Assembly (NCBI RefSeq): GCF_000317595.1
Contig: NZ_AEJC01000376.1
Location: forward strand, 1 to 32,329
Length of the DNA stretch: 32,329 nucleotides
Reading direction: 5' to 3'
Source of the DNA: Streptomyces ipomoeae 91-03
GTDB lineage: Bacteria > Actinomycetota > Actinomycetes > Streptomycetales > Streptomycetaceae
In this document: in pieces, positions 16,214-24,199 of the stretch
Layout of the letters: every line of letters begins with the position of its first letter
Position numbering within the stretch: position 1 is the stretch's first letter
Notes under the pieces: model-generated
What the model was told of the DNA's origin: nothing
What the model saw: the letters and a program-made list of their open reading frames with translations, nothing else
Database searches by the model: none
Made by a program: the position numbers and the translations under genes

Positions 16214-17496
16214 CAGCGGACCCCCGCCGACGCGGCGACGCTGCGGCGGTCCAGCAGGTCGGTGGTGATCTCGTGCGAGCGCTGTGCGAGCACGCTCAGC
16301 AGCGAGTCGGAGATGCCGTGGGTGGCCTCGTTGAAGCCCTGCAGATAGAGGTTGGCGCGGGCGTCCTCGCCGAGGTTCACCCGGTAGCGGCGGTTGACGT
16401 CGATCCGGTCCAGGCCCACCTGGTCGGCCAGGCTCCGGACCATCGCGGGCATGCGCTGGTCGTAGCCGGTGCCGAGCAGGACCAGGTCGCAGCGGTACGA
16501 CTCCACACGGCCGGTCTTGCGGTCGCGCAGCTCCAGGACGACCTCGCCGTCCTCCTCGCGGGCCGAGAGCACCTCGGTCATCGACCGGACGGCGGAGCGC
16601 TGGGAACCCGCCAGCTTCTGCTCGTAGAGCATCATGTAGGTGTCGTCGAGGAACGGGGCGGCCAGGCCGGCGTAGTTGGTCTGGCGCATCTCGTCGAGGA
16701 TCTGCTTGCGGGTCTCCGGGGAGCTGCCGTGGAACTCGTCGATGAAGGACGGGAAGAACAACTCGTTGACGAACTTGCTGGTCTGGTAGTTCATCAGACC
16801 GATCGAGCGGTGTATCAGGGTCGGCTGGCTGAGCGGCAGGTCCTGGTGGACCGAGACGAACATCTCCGCTGCGCTCTGCGCGGCGCCGATCACGACCACC
16901 CGCACCGGGCGGTCGATCGGGTACTGGGCGATCCGGGTGGAGTACTGGGAGCTGTGGATGACCCGGTCGTGCGGCAGCCCGGCGAACTCCTTGGGTATGC
17001 GGGCGTCGCGGCCGGTGCCGACCACCAGGTCACGGGTGTCCACGGTGTCGCCGTCGGCGAGGGTGACCCGCCAGCCGATCACGGTGCCGTCGTCGGCCTT
17101 GCGCGGGGCGACGCCCTGCACCTTGGCGTTGTAGCGGATTCCCACGTGGTCCAGGGAGTTGGCCACCCACTGGAGGTACTCGGAGATCTCCCGGCGGAAG
17201 GGGTTGAAGGTGCCGAGGTTGACGAACTCGTCCAGTCGGCCCTTGGCGTGCAGGAAGGAGAGGAAGGAGAAACGGCTCTGGGGGTTGCGCAGCGTCACCA
17301 GGTCCTTGACGAAGGAGACCTGGCTCCTGGCGAACGGCAGCAGCAGGTTGCGCTGCCATACGACGTCCGCGTGCTGCTCCAGTATCAGCGTGTCGGCCGC
17401 GAGTCCGGTCGCACCGGACTCCTCGATCGCGACCGCCAGGGCCAGGTTGGACGGGCCGGCGCCGATCGCCAGGACCTCGACCTCGTGGTTACTCAT
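16213..17496 (-). CDS. L-lysine/L-ornithine N-hydroxylase (flavin monooxygenase)
   Basis: A 427-residue microbial N-hydroxylating monooxygenase of the IucD/PvdA/SidA family. GAGPSNLALA (about 12-21) binds FAD, VVVIGAAQSAAEMF binds NADPH, and DLVLLGTGYDQRMP is the C-terminal family signature. The ATG at 17496 was chosen because GAGGTGG lies nine bases upstream. A GTG four codons earlier is less likely. It is the first gene of the operon and is followed by cupin and MetRS-like partners rather than siderophore genes, so the N-hydroxy amino acid should feed N-N bond formation. Lysine versus ornithine cannot be settled from sequence. Confidence 0.92.
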   Translation of the reverse strand: MSNHEVEVLAIGAGPSNLALAVAIEESGATGLAADTLILEQHADVVWQRNLLLPFARSQVSFVKDLVTLRNPQSRFSFLSFLHAKGRLDEFVNLGTFNPFRREISEYLQWVANSLDHVGIRYNAKVQGVAPRKADDGTVIGWRVTLADGDTVDTRDLVVGTGRDARIPKEFAGLPHDRVIHSSQYSTRIAQYPIDRPVRVVVIGAAQSAAEMFVSVHQDLPLSQPTLIHRSIGLMNYQTSKFVNELFFPSFIDEFHGSSPETRKQILDEMRQTNYAGLAAPFLDDTYMMLYEQKLAGSQRSAVRSMTEVLSAREEDGEVVLELRDRKTGRVESYRCDLVLLGTGYDQRMPAMVRSLADQVGLDRIDVNRRYRVNLGEDARANLYLQGFNEATHGISDSLLSVLAQRSHEITTDLLDRRSVAASAGVR

Positions 17497-17513
17497 GCTC
17501 TCTGCCACCTCGC

Positions 17514-17590
17514 TACTCGTCCTACCGCCCGTTCGAGCGGGCAGGTGAACGGTCCGTTCTGCTGTTCGGATCCGTTCGGTAGGACGAGTA
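17514..17590. promoter_or_regulatory. Long inverted repeat in leader of the eleven-gene operon
   Basis: Perfect 14-bp arms, TACTCGTCCTACCG at 17514-17527 and CGGTAGGACGAGTA at 17577-17590, flank 49 bases. The segment begins about 18 bases upstream of the N-hydroxylase ATG. A smaller hairpin GCCCG/CGGGC (17527-17542) sits just inside. The arms could be paired operator half-sites or an RNA hairpin in the untranslated leader. Confidence 0.65.
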
Positions 17591-17618
17591 CAGCGAGCGC
17601 GGCTGTTGATCGGCAGGC

Positions 17619-17635
17619 TTGTCCGGAGCGGACAA
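17619..17635. promoter_or_regulatory. Palindromic candidate operator upstream of N-hydroxylase operon
   Basis: TTGTCCGGAGCGGACAA is a perfect inverted repeat with 7-bp arms around GAG. It lies in the 173-bp gap between the regulator gene and the N-hydroxylase. It is a candidate binding site for a dimeric regulator. It is less likely to be the terminator of the regulator gene, because the stem is short and has no T-tract. Confidence 0.55.
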
Positions 17636-17669
17636 TCAACGTGCGATCGGACAGGAATTGATCGGAGGG

Positions 17670-19082
17670 TCAGGTCAGCTGGCGGTCCCCGGCCGTGGGC
17701 CGGATCCGGGGGAACGGCACGGAACGACGGGGCAGCAGGTTGTGGGCCGGATCGCGGTCCGCGACGAAGGCCCGCGCCAGCGGATCGAGCCGGTACGCGC
17801 CGAGCCGTTCGGTGGGCCGGAGCATGCCCGCCTCGACCAACTCATCGATCAATTGGTCGGCTCCGGCGAGGATTGATTCGTCCCCCCGCAGCTCCGGTTG
17901 CGGCAGGTTCGCCAGCCGGTCGAGCAAGTCGGACGCCTGGTCGCTGAGTTGGACATGCGCCGAGTTGAGGACCTCACGCATGGAGAGGTCACCGACGCTC
18001 AGCCAGTCCAGTAGCGCCTCGGGGCGGTCCAGTCTGCTCACGGCCCAGCGCAGCGACATCTCGGGGCGCGCGAGCAGCCTGCGGGTGGCGATGTCCAGCG
18101 CCAGCGGCAGGTCGCCGCAGAGCTCCGCCAGCCGGTCGGCGCCGGCCGGGTCGGCCTGAGCGCGTTCCGGCAGCCCCCGGGCGATCAGGGCGACGGAGTC
18201 GGCCCTCGGCAACGGCTCCAGCCGGACCCGGTGGACATCGCGCAGGCCGAGCAGTGAGGAGCGGCTGACCACGATGGTGCTGCTGGTCTCGGAGTCGACC
18301 AGCAGCGGGCGGACCTGGCGTTCGCAGTGCACGTTCTCCAGCAGGACGAGCACCCTGCGCTGGGCGAGCAGGGAGCGGTAGAGCCCGGCCCGCTGGTCCG
18401 CCGCCGCCGGGATCTGCTCGGCGGGCACCCCCAGGGCCGCGAGGAACTCGCCGAGCAGGCCCGTCACGTCGTACCCGCCCTCGGGCACCGGGCCGAGAAC
18501 GGCGTAGAGCTGACCGTCCACCATGTCCGGCGCCAGGTTGTGCGCGTGGTGCAGGGCCAGCTCGCTCTTGCCGACGCCGACCGGACCGCTGATCACCACC
18601 GGGCCGGCCGGGGCCGAGCCGAGTCGGGTCAGCTCCTCGCCGCGGCCCACCAACGTCTTGGGCCTGGGCGGCAGTTGGCAGGGTTTCGGGAGCGCCGGCG
18701 CCAGGGGCCGACGCTCCTCGGGTATCGCTTCCCCGGACGACGCCTCCCCGGCCGTCGGCTCCCGGGACATCGGTTGCGCCACCGGTGCGGCCGGGCGCGG
18801 CGGCACCACCGGTACGCCGCTGTTCGCCGCCACCGCGAGCCAGCGCCGGCGCCACTCCTCCCGGTCGCCACCGCAGGCGGCCACATAGGCCAGCGCGACC
18901 TGCAGGGTGGGCAGCCGGTGCCCGTTGGCCGCGCTGGACAGTACCGACGCCGAGTACATGGCGGTTCTGGCCATGTCCCGGTACGTCGGACTGCCTGCCT
19001 CGATTCTCAGGCGGCGCAGACGACTCGCGAAGTCCGCGACCGCTCCGCCCGAGGCGTCCACTGGTTTTTCAGGCCTCCCCAT
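17670..19082 (-). CDS. XRE-HTH plus P-loop (NB-ARC-like) transcriptional regulator
   Basis: A 470-residue regulator. Residues about 15-85 form a helix-turn-helix (FASRLRRLRIEAGSPTYRDM, then SSAANGHRLPTL). A proline-rich linker leads to a nucleotide-binding domain with Walker A GPVGVGKS (166-173), a Walker B-like VLVLLENV, and LCGDLPLALDIATRR as in AfsR/NB-ARC proteins. There is no C-terminal TPR array and no SARP domain. The ATG at 19082 follows GGGGGA and was preferred to an upstream in-frame extension. It directly precedes the hydrazine-type operon on the same strand and is probably its pathway-specific regulator. The ligand is unknown. Confidence 0.85.
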   Translation of the reverse strand: MGRPEKPVDASGGAVADFASRLRRLRIEAGSPTYRDMARTAMYSASVLSSAANGHRLPTLQVALAYVAACGGDREEWRRRWLAVAANSGVPVVPPRPAAPVAQPMSREPTAGEASSGEAIPEERRPLAPALPKPCQLPPRPKTLVGRGEELTRLGSAPAGPVVISGPVGVGKSELALHHAHNLAPDMVDGQLYAVLGPVPEGGYDVTGLLGEFLAALGVPAEQIPAAADQRAGLYRSLLAQRRVLVLLENVHCERQVRPLLVDSETSSTIVVSRSSLLGLRDVHRVRLEPLPRADSVALIARGLPERAQADPAGADRLAELCGDLPLALDIATRRLLARPEMSLRWAVSRLDRPEALLDWLSVGDLSMREVLNSAHVQLSDQASDLLDRLANLPQPELRGDESILAGADQLIDELVEAGMLRPTERLGAYRLDPLARAFVADRDPAHNLLPRRSVPFPRIRPTAGDRQLT

Positions 19083-19098
19083 TCCGATCCCCCAACCT

Positions 19099-19133
19099 CT
19101 CGTATACAGATGTGGATGACTCGTATACACATG
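19099..19133. promoter_or_regulatory. Direct repeat, 21-bp period, upstream of the regulator gene
   Basis: CTCGTATACAGATG (19099-19112) and CTCGTATACACATG (19120-19133) match at 13 of 14 bases and start exactly 21 bp apart, two helical turns. Each holds GTATAC. They begin 17 bases upstream of the regulator ATG and are a candidate autoregulatory site. Confidence 0.65.
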
Positions 19134-19229
19134 AAAAACACAGGAAGCGGGCCGGTCCGATGTCACCGGGCCGACCCGCGCCCCGTGCGTGGGCATGTCT
19201 CAGACTGTGAAGCTCTCCCCCCGCCCGTC

Positions 19230-20057
19230 TCAGCGGCTGAAGCTGCTGTTCACCGCGCCGAAGTCCAGCGCGTCGGCCATCTCGTCGTATGTGCCCTTGC
19301 CGACCATCTCGACGGCGGCCCGGTGGGCCACGGCGTAGGCGGCCTGGGCGATGGCGGTGCCGACGCTGACCCGGCGCACGCCGACCGCCTCGAACTCGGC
19401 CACCGTCGGCGCACCGGGCCCGGCCATCACGTTGACCGGCAGCGGCTGGCCCTTCACCAGCTCCGCGACCACCGCGAGGTCGAGCAGGCCCGGCACGAAC
19501 AGGCCGTCCGCCCCGGCCTCGGCGTAGACGGCCGCGCGGGCCAGCACGTCGGCCTGCCGGCCTTCGGGCGCGCCGATCTGGAACAGGAAGACGTCGGTCC
19601 GCAGGTTGATCATCAGCTCCGGCAGCCCGGCGCGCTCCGCCGCCTGCCGTGCGGCGCGGATCCTGGCCGCCTGCTCCTCGGCCGAGAAGAGCTCGCCGTT
19701 CGGCTTGGAGTCCTCGAGGTTCACGCCGGCCACGCCGGCCTCGATCACGGCGGTGACGGTTGCCGCCACGTCTTCGGGCGCGGGCCCGTAGCCGCCCTCG
19801 ATGTCGGCGGTCACCGGCACCTCCACGGCGTCGACGATCCGGCGCACCAGGGCCGCCATCTCGTCCCGGCTGAGCGCCTGCTGGTCCGGCTTCCCCGCCG
19901 ACCAGGACACGCCGCCACTGGTGGTGGCGACGGCCTTGGCGCCGCCCTGGGCGATGAGCGCCGCGCTGCCGGCGTCCCAGGCGTTCGGCAGTACCAGTAC
20001 GCCGTTCTCGTGCAGTTCGCGGAGGAGGACGGCCTTGGCCTGCTGGCTGTTCGCCAT
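19230..20057 (-). CDS. Isocitrate lyase/PEP mutase superfamily protein
   Basis: A 275-residue single-domain barrel of the ICL/PEP-mutase family. LVLPNAWDAGSAALIAQGG (about 22-40), TADIEGGYG (about 83-91) and GVNLEDS (about 109-115) are the family's metal and substrate-binding strands. Members include carboxyPEP mutase, methylisocitrate lyase and oxaloacetate decarboxylase. Many short Streptomyces members have no known function. The ATG at 20057 follows GAAAGG, and an upstream in-frame start was rejected. It lies between regulator and transporter. A role in the pathway, such as C-C cleavage of a small 2-oxo or 2-hydroxy acid, is possible but unproven. Confidence 0.85.
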   Translation of the reverse strand: MANSQQAKAVLLRELHENGVLVLPNAWDAGSAALIAQGGAKAVATTSGGVSWSAGKPDQQALSRDEMAALVRRIVDAVEVPVTADIEGGYGPAPEDVAATVTAVIEAGVAGVNLEDSKPNGELFSAEEQAARIRAARQAAERAGLPELMINLRTDVFLFQIGAPEGRQADVLARAAVYAEAGADGLFVPGLLDLAVVAELVKGQPLPVNVMAGPGAPTVAEFEAVGVRRVSVGTAIAQAAYAVAHRAAVEMVGKGTYDEMADALDFGAVNSSFSR

Positions 20058-20064
20058 GACGGAA

Positions 20065-20078
20065 CCTTTCATGAAAGG
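20065..20078. promoter_or_regulatory. Palindrome over the ICL/PEPM ribosome site
   Basis: CCTTTCATGAAAGG is a perfect 14-bp palindrome that includes the GAAAGG ribosome site of the downstream gene. TTCCT/AGGAA arms (20096-20110) lie nearby. It could be an operator or an mRNA hairpin hiding the ribosome site. Confidence 0.5.
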
Positions 20079-20214
20079 GGGTTTACTCAACATGCTTCCT
20101 ATTTCAGGAAAAAACGGTCAACGGAATCGGAGTGACTCCGTCACCTTGCGACCCGTGACCCACCGCATGACCCGTGGCCCACTGCGTGTGGCCCGTGGCC
20201 GGCCCGAAAGACTG

Positions 20215-20252
20215 AGGTGGCGCCTCCGGTGGACCACAGGGAGGCGCCACCT
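20215..20252 (-). terminator. Hairpin terminator after the MFS gene
   Basis: Perfect 13-bp arms (AGGTGGCGCCTCC and GGAGGCGCCACCT) surround a 12-base loop about 65 bases past the transporter stop. Between the stop and the stem lies a G-rich stretch (20253-20305) with repeated GGGACGG/GGGGCGG units. Confidence 0.8.
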
Positions 20253-20318
20253 GCGGGACGGAACGGGACGGGACGGGGCGGAACAGGGCGGGGCGGGTGC
20301 GGTGGAGCACGTGGACGA

Positions 20319-21599
20319 TCAGACGGTCGCGGGCTCTTCGAGCAGGGTCTTCTTCTCCTCGACCGCCGAAGGCTTCGTCCACACGGACAGGAGCCCCGCG
20401 CCGATGCTGAGGGCGCCGGCGACGTACCACGCGGGCGCGTAGCTGCCGAAGCCGTCACGGGTGAGGCCGGCCGCCGTGGCGGCGAAGGCGGCGCCGAGCT
20501 GGTGCGCGGCGAAGATCCAGCCGAACACGATCGGGGCGGACATGCCGAAGTACTCCCGGCACAGGGCGACCGTGGGCGGCACGGTGGCGATGAAGTCCAG
20601 GCCGAAGAAGATCACGAACACGATCATGAAGCCGGTGACTTCCTTGTCGAACAGCTGGGGGAGGACCAGCAGCGACACACCGCGCAGCGCGTAGTAGGCG
20701 AGCAGCAGGATTCGTGAGTCGTAACGGTCGCTGAGCCAGCCGGACGCGACCGTGCCGATGAGGTCGAAGATCCCGATCATGGCGAGCAGACCGGCGGCGG
20801 TGACGGTCGGCATGCCGTGGTCGTGGGCGGCGGGGATGAAGTGGGTGTTGACCAGGCCGTTGCTGGTGGCGCCGCAGATCGCGAACGCGGCCGCGAGGAG
20901 CCAGAACACCCTGGTGCGGGCGGCGTTCTTCAGAGCGTCGATGGCGAGGCGGGCCGCACTGTTGGTGGGGGGCGGCACGGGCACGATCTCGTCCGCGCCG
21001 TACGGCGGGATCCCGACGTCGGCGGGGTGCTCCCGGAAGAACAGCAGCACCATCGGCACCGTGCTGAAGGCCACCACGGACACCACGATCGCGGCGGTCT
21101 TCCAGCCGCCCGGCGACTCGGAGAGCTTCGCCACCAGCGGCAGGAACACCAGCGAGCCGGTCGCGCCGCCCGCCGTGAGCAGGCCGGTGACCAGGCCCTG
21201 GCGCTTGACGAACCAGCGGGTGCCGATCGTGGCGACGAAGCCCAGCGAGATGGAGCCGGAGCCCAGACCGACCAGCACGCCCCAGAGCAGCACGAGCTGC
21301 CAGGACGCGGTCATGAAGACGGTCAGGCCGCTGCCGAGGGCGATCAGGGCCATGGCGCCCGCGGTCACCTTGCGCACGCCGAAGCGTTCCATCAGCGCGG
21401 AGGCGAAGGGCGCGGTGACGCCGTAGAGGGCGAGGTTGACGGACATGGCGAAGCCGATGACCCCGGTGGACCATCCGAAATCACTCTGCAGCGGCTCGAC
21501 CAGGGCACCGGGGGTGGCCCGGAACCCGGCCGCCGCGACCAGCGCGACGAATCCGATGGCCGCGATCATCCACGGCCAGACTTGTTTGTGACGAATCAT
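20319..21599 (-). CDS. MFS transporter, OFA/monocarboxylate-like
   Basis: A 426-residue carrier with about 12 membrane segments in two halves. The central loop is hydrophilic (about 190-225, PPYGADEIVPVPPPT). The first half has GVRKVTAG between segments 2 and 3, and the second has GWLSDRYDSR at the same place, both MFS loop signatures. Overall layout resembles oxalate/formate or monocarboxylate carriers. The ATG at 21599 was chosen because it starts just before the first membrane helix. An upstream GTG adds a non-helical extension. It could export the pathway product or move a small carboxylate used by the adjacent ICL/PEPM protein. Confidence 0.88.
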   Translation of the reverse strand: MIRHKQVWPWMIAAIGFVALVAAAGFRATPGALVEPLQSDFGWSTGVIGFAMSVNLALYGVTAPFASALMERFGVRKVTAGAMALIALGSGLTVFMTASWQLVLLWGVLVGLGSGSISLGFVATIGTRWFVKRQGLVTGLLTAGGATGSLVFLPLVAKLSESPGGWKTAAIVVSVVAFSTVPMVLLFFREHPADVGIPPYGADEIVPVPPPTNSAARLAIDALKNAARTRVFWLLAAAFAICGATSNGLVNTHFIPAAHDHGMPTVTAAGLLAMIGIFDLIGTVASGWLSDRYDSRILLLAYYALRGVSLLVLPQLFDKEVTGFMIVFVIFFGLDFIATVPPTVALCREYFGMSAPIVFGWIFAAHQLGAAFAATAAGLTRDGFGSYAPAWYVAGALSIGAGLLSVWTKPSAVEEKKTLLEEPATV

Positions 21600-21719
21600 C
21601 TGCCCAGCGTGATCGAAGCCACACCGGCCCGGAAAGCGGAGCGGGGACACCTTGTCAGGTCCGCTACGGGCTCCGCCTTGGCGGGGGTTCAGCTGCGGGT
21701 GGCGGTCTGTCGTCTCGGG

Positions 21720-22035
21720 GGGTGGTCGGCTGTGGGTGGTCGGTTGGGGGTGGTCGTCTGCCGCCTTGCCGGGTGGTCAACCGGCGGTCGTCACCGCCCC
21801 CGCTGGGCACTCAACCGCCGATCGTCGACTGCCGCGTCGACCGCTCCGCCGGGTGTTCAACCGGTGATGGCCGCCTGACGTCCTGTCGGGTGCTGCGCTG
21901 TCGGTCGTTGTCTGTCGTGTCGGTTGCCCTGTCGGGTGTTCAGCTGCTGGTCGTCGTCGGTCGTGTCGACCGCTTCGTCGGGTGCCCAGCCGGTGATCGT
22001 CAACTGGCGCCCTGCCGGGGGCTCACCCCCCATCA
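21720..22035. repeat. Degenerate direct-repeat tract downstream of the CopCD gene
   Basis: The stretch 21651-22035 has no convincing gene. Much of it is a decayed tandem array. On the minus strand, units of roughly 45-55 bases recur with the pattern CACCCG..., GGTCGAC..., then GACGATC..CGG.TGA. The last 30 coding bases of the CopCD gene look like one such unit. Copies have drifted, so boundaries are approximate. Confidence 0.55.
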
Positions 22036-24177
22036 TCAGCCGCCGATCGTCAACTGCCGTGTCGACGTCGCCTCGTCGATGTCGGACGAGCGTACGGTCA
22101 GCGACACCGTCCAGTTGCCTGCCAGCGTGAGGGGGACCGCGCCCGACCAGCGTCCGGCGCCCTCCGGCCGGAGCGTCGCCTGCAGCGGCCCGAGGTCCCG
22201 GGCGGGCAGCGTGAACGCCAGGCGGACCTCCGGCTCGTCCGCCGGCTCCCCGTCGGCGTCGGTCAGCCGCAGCCCGACGGTGTAGCCGCCGGCCGCCGCC
22301 GGGGCGAGGCTCAGCGTCGCGGTGCCCTTGGCGTTCGCGGTCCGGCCGCCCGTGTCGAACGGGATCCTCACCGTGACGGTACGGCCCGGTGCGGTGCTCG
22401 CGGCCGATGCCGCCGGGCTCTGCGACGCGGACCCCTCCGCGTCCGCCGTCCGCCCGGGCGGTGAGGCGGTGAGCATCGTGGTCACCACCAGCACCACCAC
22501 GGCCACGGCCGACTCCACCAGGACGGAACGCCGCAGACCGGCTCGCGTGGAGCCGCCCGCTTGCGTGGAGCCGTCCTCCCGCGTGGAGTTGTCGTCCTCC
22601 CGCACGGGGTCGTCCGTTCGCACGGTGCTGTTCTCCCGCGCGGAGTTGTTCTCCCGCGCGGAGCTGCCCGCTCGCACGGAGCCGCCCGCTCGTGTGGAGT
22701 TGTTCTCCCGCGCGGAGCTGTTCTCCCGCGCGGAGCTGTCCTCCCGCGCGGAGCTGTCCTCCCGCGCGGAGCTGTTCTCCCGCACGGAGCCGCCCGCTCG
22801 TGTGGAGCTGTTCTCCCGCACGGAGCCGCCCGCTCGCGTGGACCTGTCCTCCCGGGCGGAGCCGCCCTCGACCGCCTCCGTGTCGGACCGTAGACGGGCC
22901 AGCCGGGAGCGGGAGAGCCACGCCGCCACGAGCATGGCGGCCACGCAGGCGGTCTTGATCAGCAGCAGTTGACCGTACTCGGTGTCGAACAGCGCGTCCC
23001 AGGAGCCCAACTCCCGCCAGGACTGGTACAGGCCCGTCAGGACCAGGACCGTCACCGAGACGAAGGCCACCTGGGAGAAGCGCCCCACCGCGGCGGGGGT
23101 GAGTCCGTGACGGAGTCCGACCGCCAGTGTCACCAGACCGCCCAGCCAGGCCGCCATCGCCAGCAGGTGCAGTGCGGTCACCGGCAACGCCAGCCAGACC
23201 TGGGGGCCTTCGGAGGCGTGGTCGGTCGTGACCCAGGTCGCCGACAGCCCGACCGCCAGCACAAGACCGGCCAGACCGAGCCGCGACCGGGACCGGGATC
23301 GACCGGTCGCGTCGGTGCCGGGCTGCCCGGGCGCGTCGGTGCCCGGCTGCCCCAGCTGCCCCACCAGCAGCACCAGGAACACCCCGCTCGCGACGAGCAG
23401 CAACAGCCGCGCGGCCAGCGCGATGTAGATCCGCTCGTCCACGGGAACCTCCGCGTGCGCCGACGCGGAATCCGCCGACGGCGCGATGCCGCTGCCCTGT
23501 TCGTACGGGCCGCGCAGCATCAACAGCACCACGGTGGAGCCCAGCAGGCCGACCCAACCGGCCGCCATCAGTTGCTGCGCCCGCCGGACGGACGCGCCCG
23601 CCGGCCAGCAGATCAGGACGAACGCCACCGCTCCGGCAAGCAGCGCGAACGCGGCGTACGCGATCGCGCGTCCGGTGCCGTACAGGAAGGAGATCAGGCC
23701 GTCCGTCCGGGTGCCCTGGAGCGGCGCGAGTGAGACGGAACTGGCCGACGGCGCACCGATGGAGAAGGTGAAGGCGCCGCCGATCGGATGCGAGTCCGCG
23801 GAGATCGCCTGCCAGGCCACCGTGTACGTGCCGTCGGCGAGGCCGTCGCGCAGGGCGACCCGTGCGGTCTCGGCCCTGCCGTCGGCGTGCCCCGGGGTGC
23901 CCACGTCGACCCGCCTGCCCGCCGGGTCGAAGACACGGAGCGAGTCGGCGGGCAGCGTCATCCCCTCGCCGAAGGTGAGCGTGACGGCGGACGGCTGCCT
24001 CGCCACCACCGAGTTCTGCGCCGGGTCGGTGGAGACGAGCGCCGCGTGCGCGGACGCGGTGCCCGCCCCACCCAGCACCGTCAGCACGGCCGCGAGCGCC
24101 GCTATCAGCGCGCCGACGACACGGTGCCCCCGCACCGCGCCGACGGCACGATGCACCCGCACAGATCCCGTGGTCAT
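22036..24177 (-). CDS. CopC-CopD fusion copper-resistance membrane protein
   Basis: A 713-residue protein. A signal peptide ends at TASA, so the mature N-terminus would be HAALVSTDPA, whose first histidine is a CopC copper ligand. ADSHPIGGAFTFSIG ends the CopC domain (about residue 140). The CopD part follows, with about eight membrane segments (about 160-420). Residues about 437-546 are an Arg/Glu/Ser-rich repeat insert. Another membrane helix and a C-terminal beta domain (about 600-713) complete it. It handles periplasmic or membrane copper. The gene starts 22 bases after the second DDAH-like gene, so they may share a transcript. A direct link to biosynthesis is not evident. Confidence 0.88.
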   Translation of the reverse strand: MTTGSVRVHRAVGAVRGHRVVGALIAALAAVLTVLGGAGTASAHAALVSTDPAQNSVVARQPSAVTLTFGEGMTLPADSLRVFDPAGRRVDVGTPGHADGRAETARVALRDGLADGTYTVAWQAISADSHPIGGAFTFSIGAPSASSVSLAPLQGTRTDGLISFLYGTGRAIAYAAFALLAGAVAFVLICWPAGASVRRAQQLMAAGWVGLLGSTVVLLMLRGPYEQGSGIAPSADSASAHAEVPVDERIYIALAARLLLLVASGVFLVLLVGQLGQPGTDAPGQPGTDATGRSRSRSRLGLAGLVLAVGLSATWVTTDHASEGPQVWLALPVTALHLLAMAAWLGGLVTLAVGLRHGLTPAAVGRFSQVAFVSVTVLVLTGLYQSWRELGSWDALFDTEYGQLLLIKTACVAAMLVAAWLSRSRLARLRSDTEAVEGGSAREDRSTRAGGSVRENSSTRAGGSVRENSSAREDSSAREDSSARENSSARENNSTRAGGSVRAGSSARENNSARENSTVRTDDPVREDDNSTREDGSTQAGGSTRAGLRRSVLVESAVAVVVLVVTTMLTASPPGRTADAEGSASQSPAASAASTAPGRTVTVRIPFDTGGRTANAKGTATLSLAPAAAGGYTVGLRLTDADGEPADEPEVRLAFTLPARDLGPLQATLRPEGAGRWSGAVPLTLAGNWTVSLTVRSSDIDEATSTRQLTIGG
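22541..22870. repeat. Coding 18-bp minisatellite in the CopCD gene
   Basis: About seventeen tandem units, mostly 18 bp and some near 21 bp, related to GGAGCTGTTCTCCCGCGC (plus strand). They encode six-residue repeats such as SSAREN, SSARED, GSVREN and STRAGG. Several adjacent copies are identical, which indicates recent expansion. All units keep the reading frame. Confidence 0.9.
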
Positions 24178-24199
24178 ACCTGCCTGCTCCCCATCGGTG

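Noticed and set aside
16213..17496. Siderophore (hydroxamate) biosynthesis
   Set aside because: The N-hydroxylase lacks acyltransferase, IucA/C-type or NRPS partners and is coupled to cupin and MetRS-like genes.
21857..23557. 566-codon ORF overlapping the CopCD gene
   Set aside because: It is an out-of-frame reading on the same strand through the minisatellite and repeats, while the CopC-CopD frame has clear domains.
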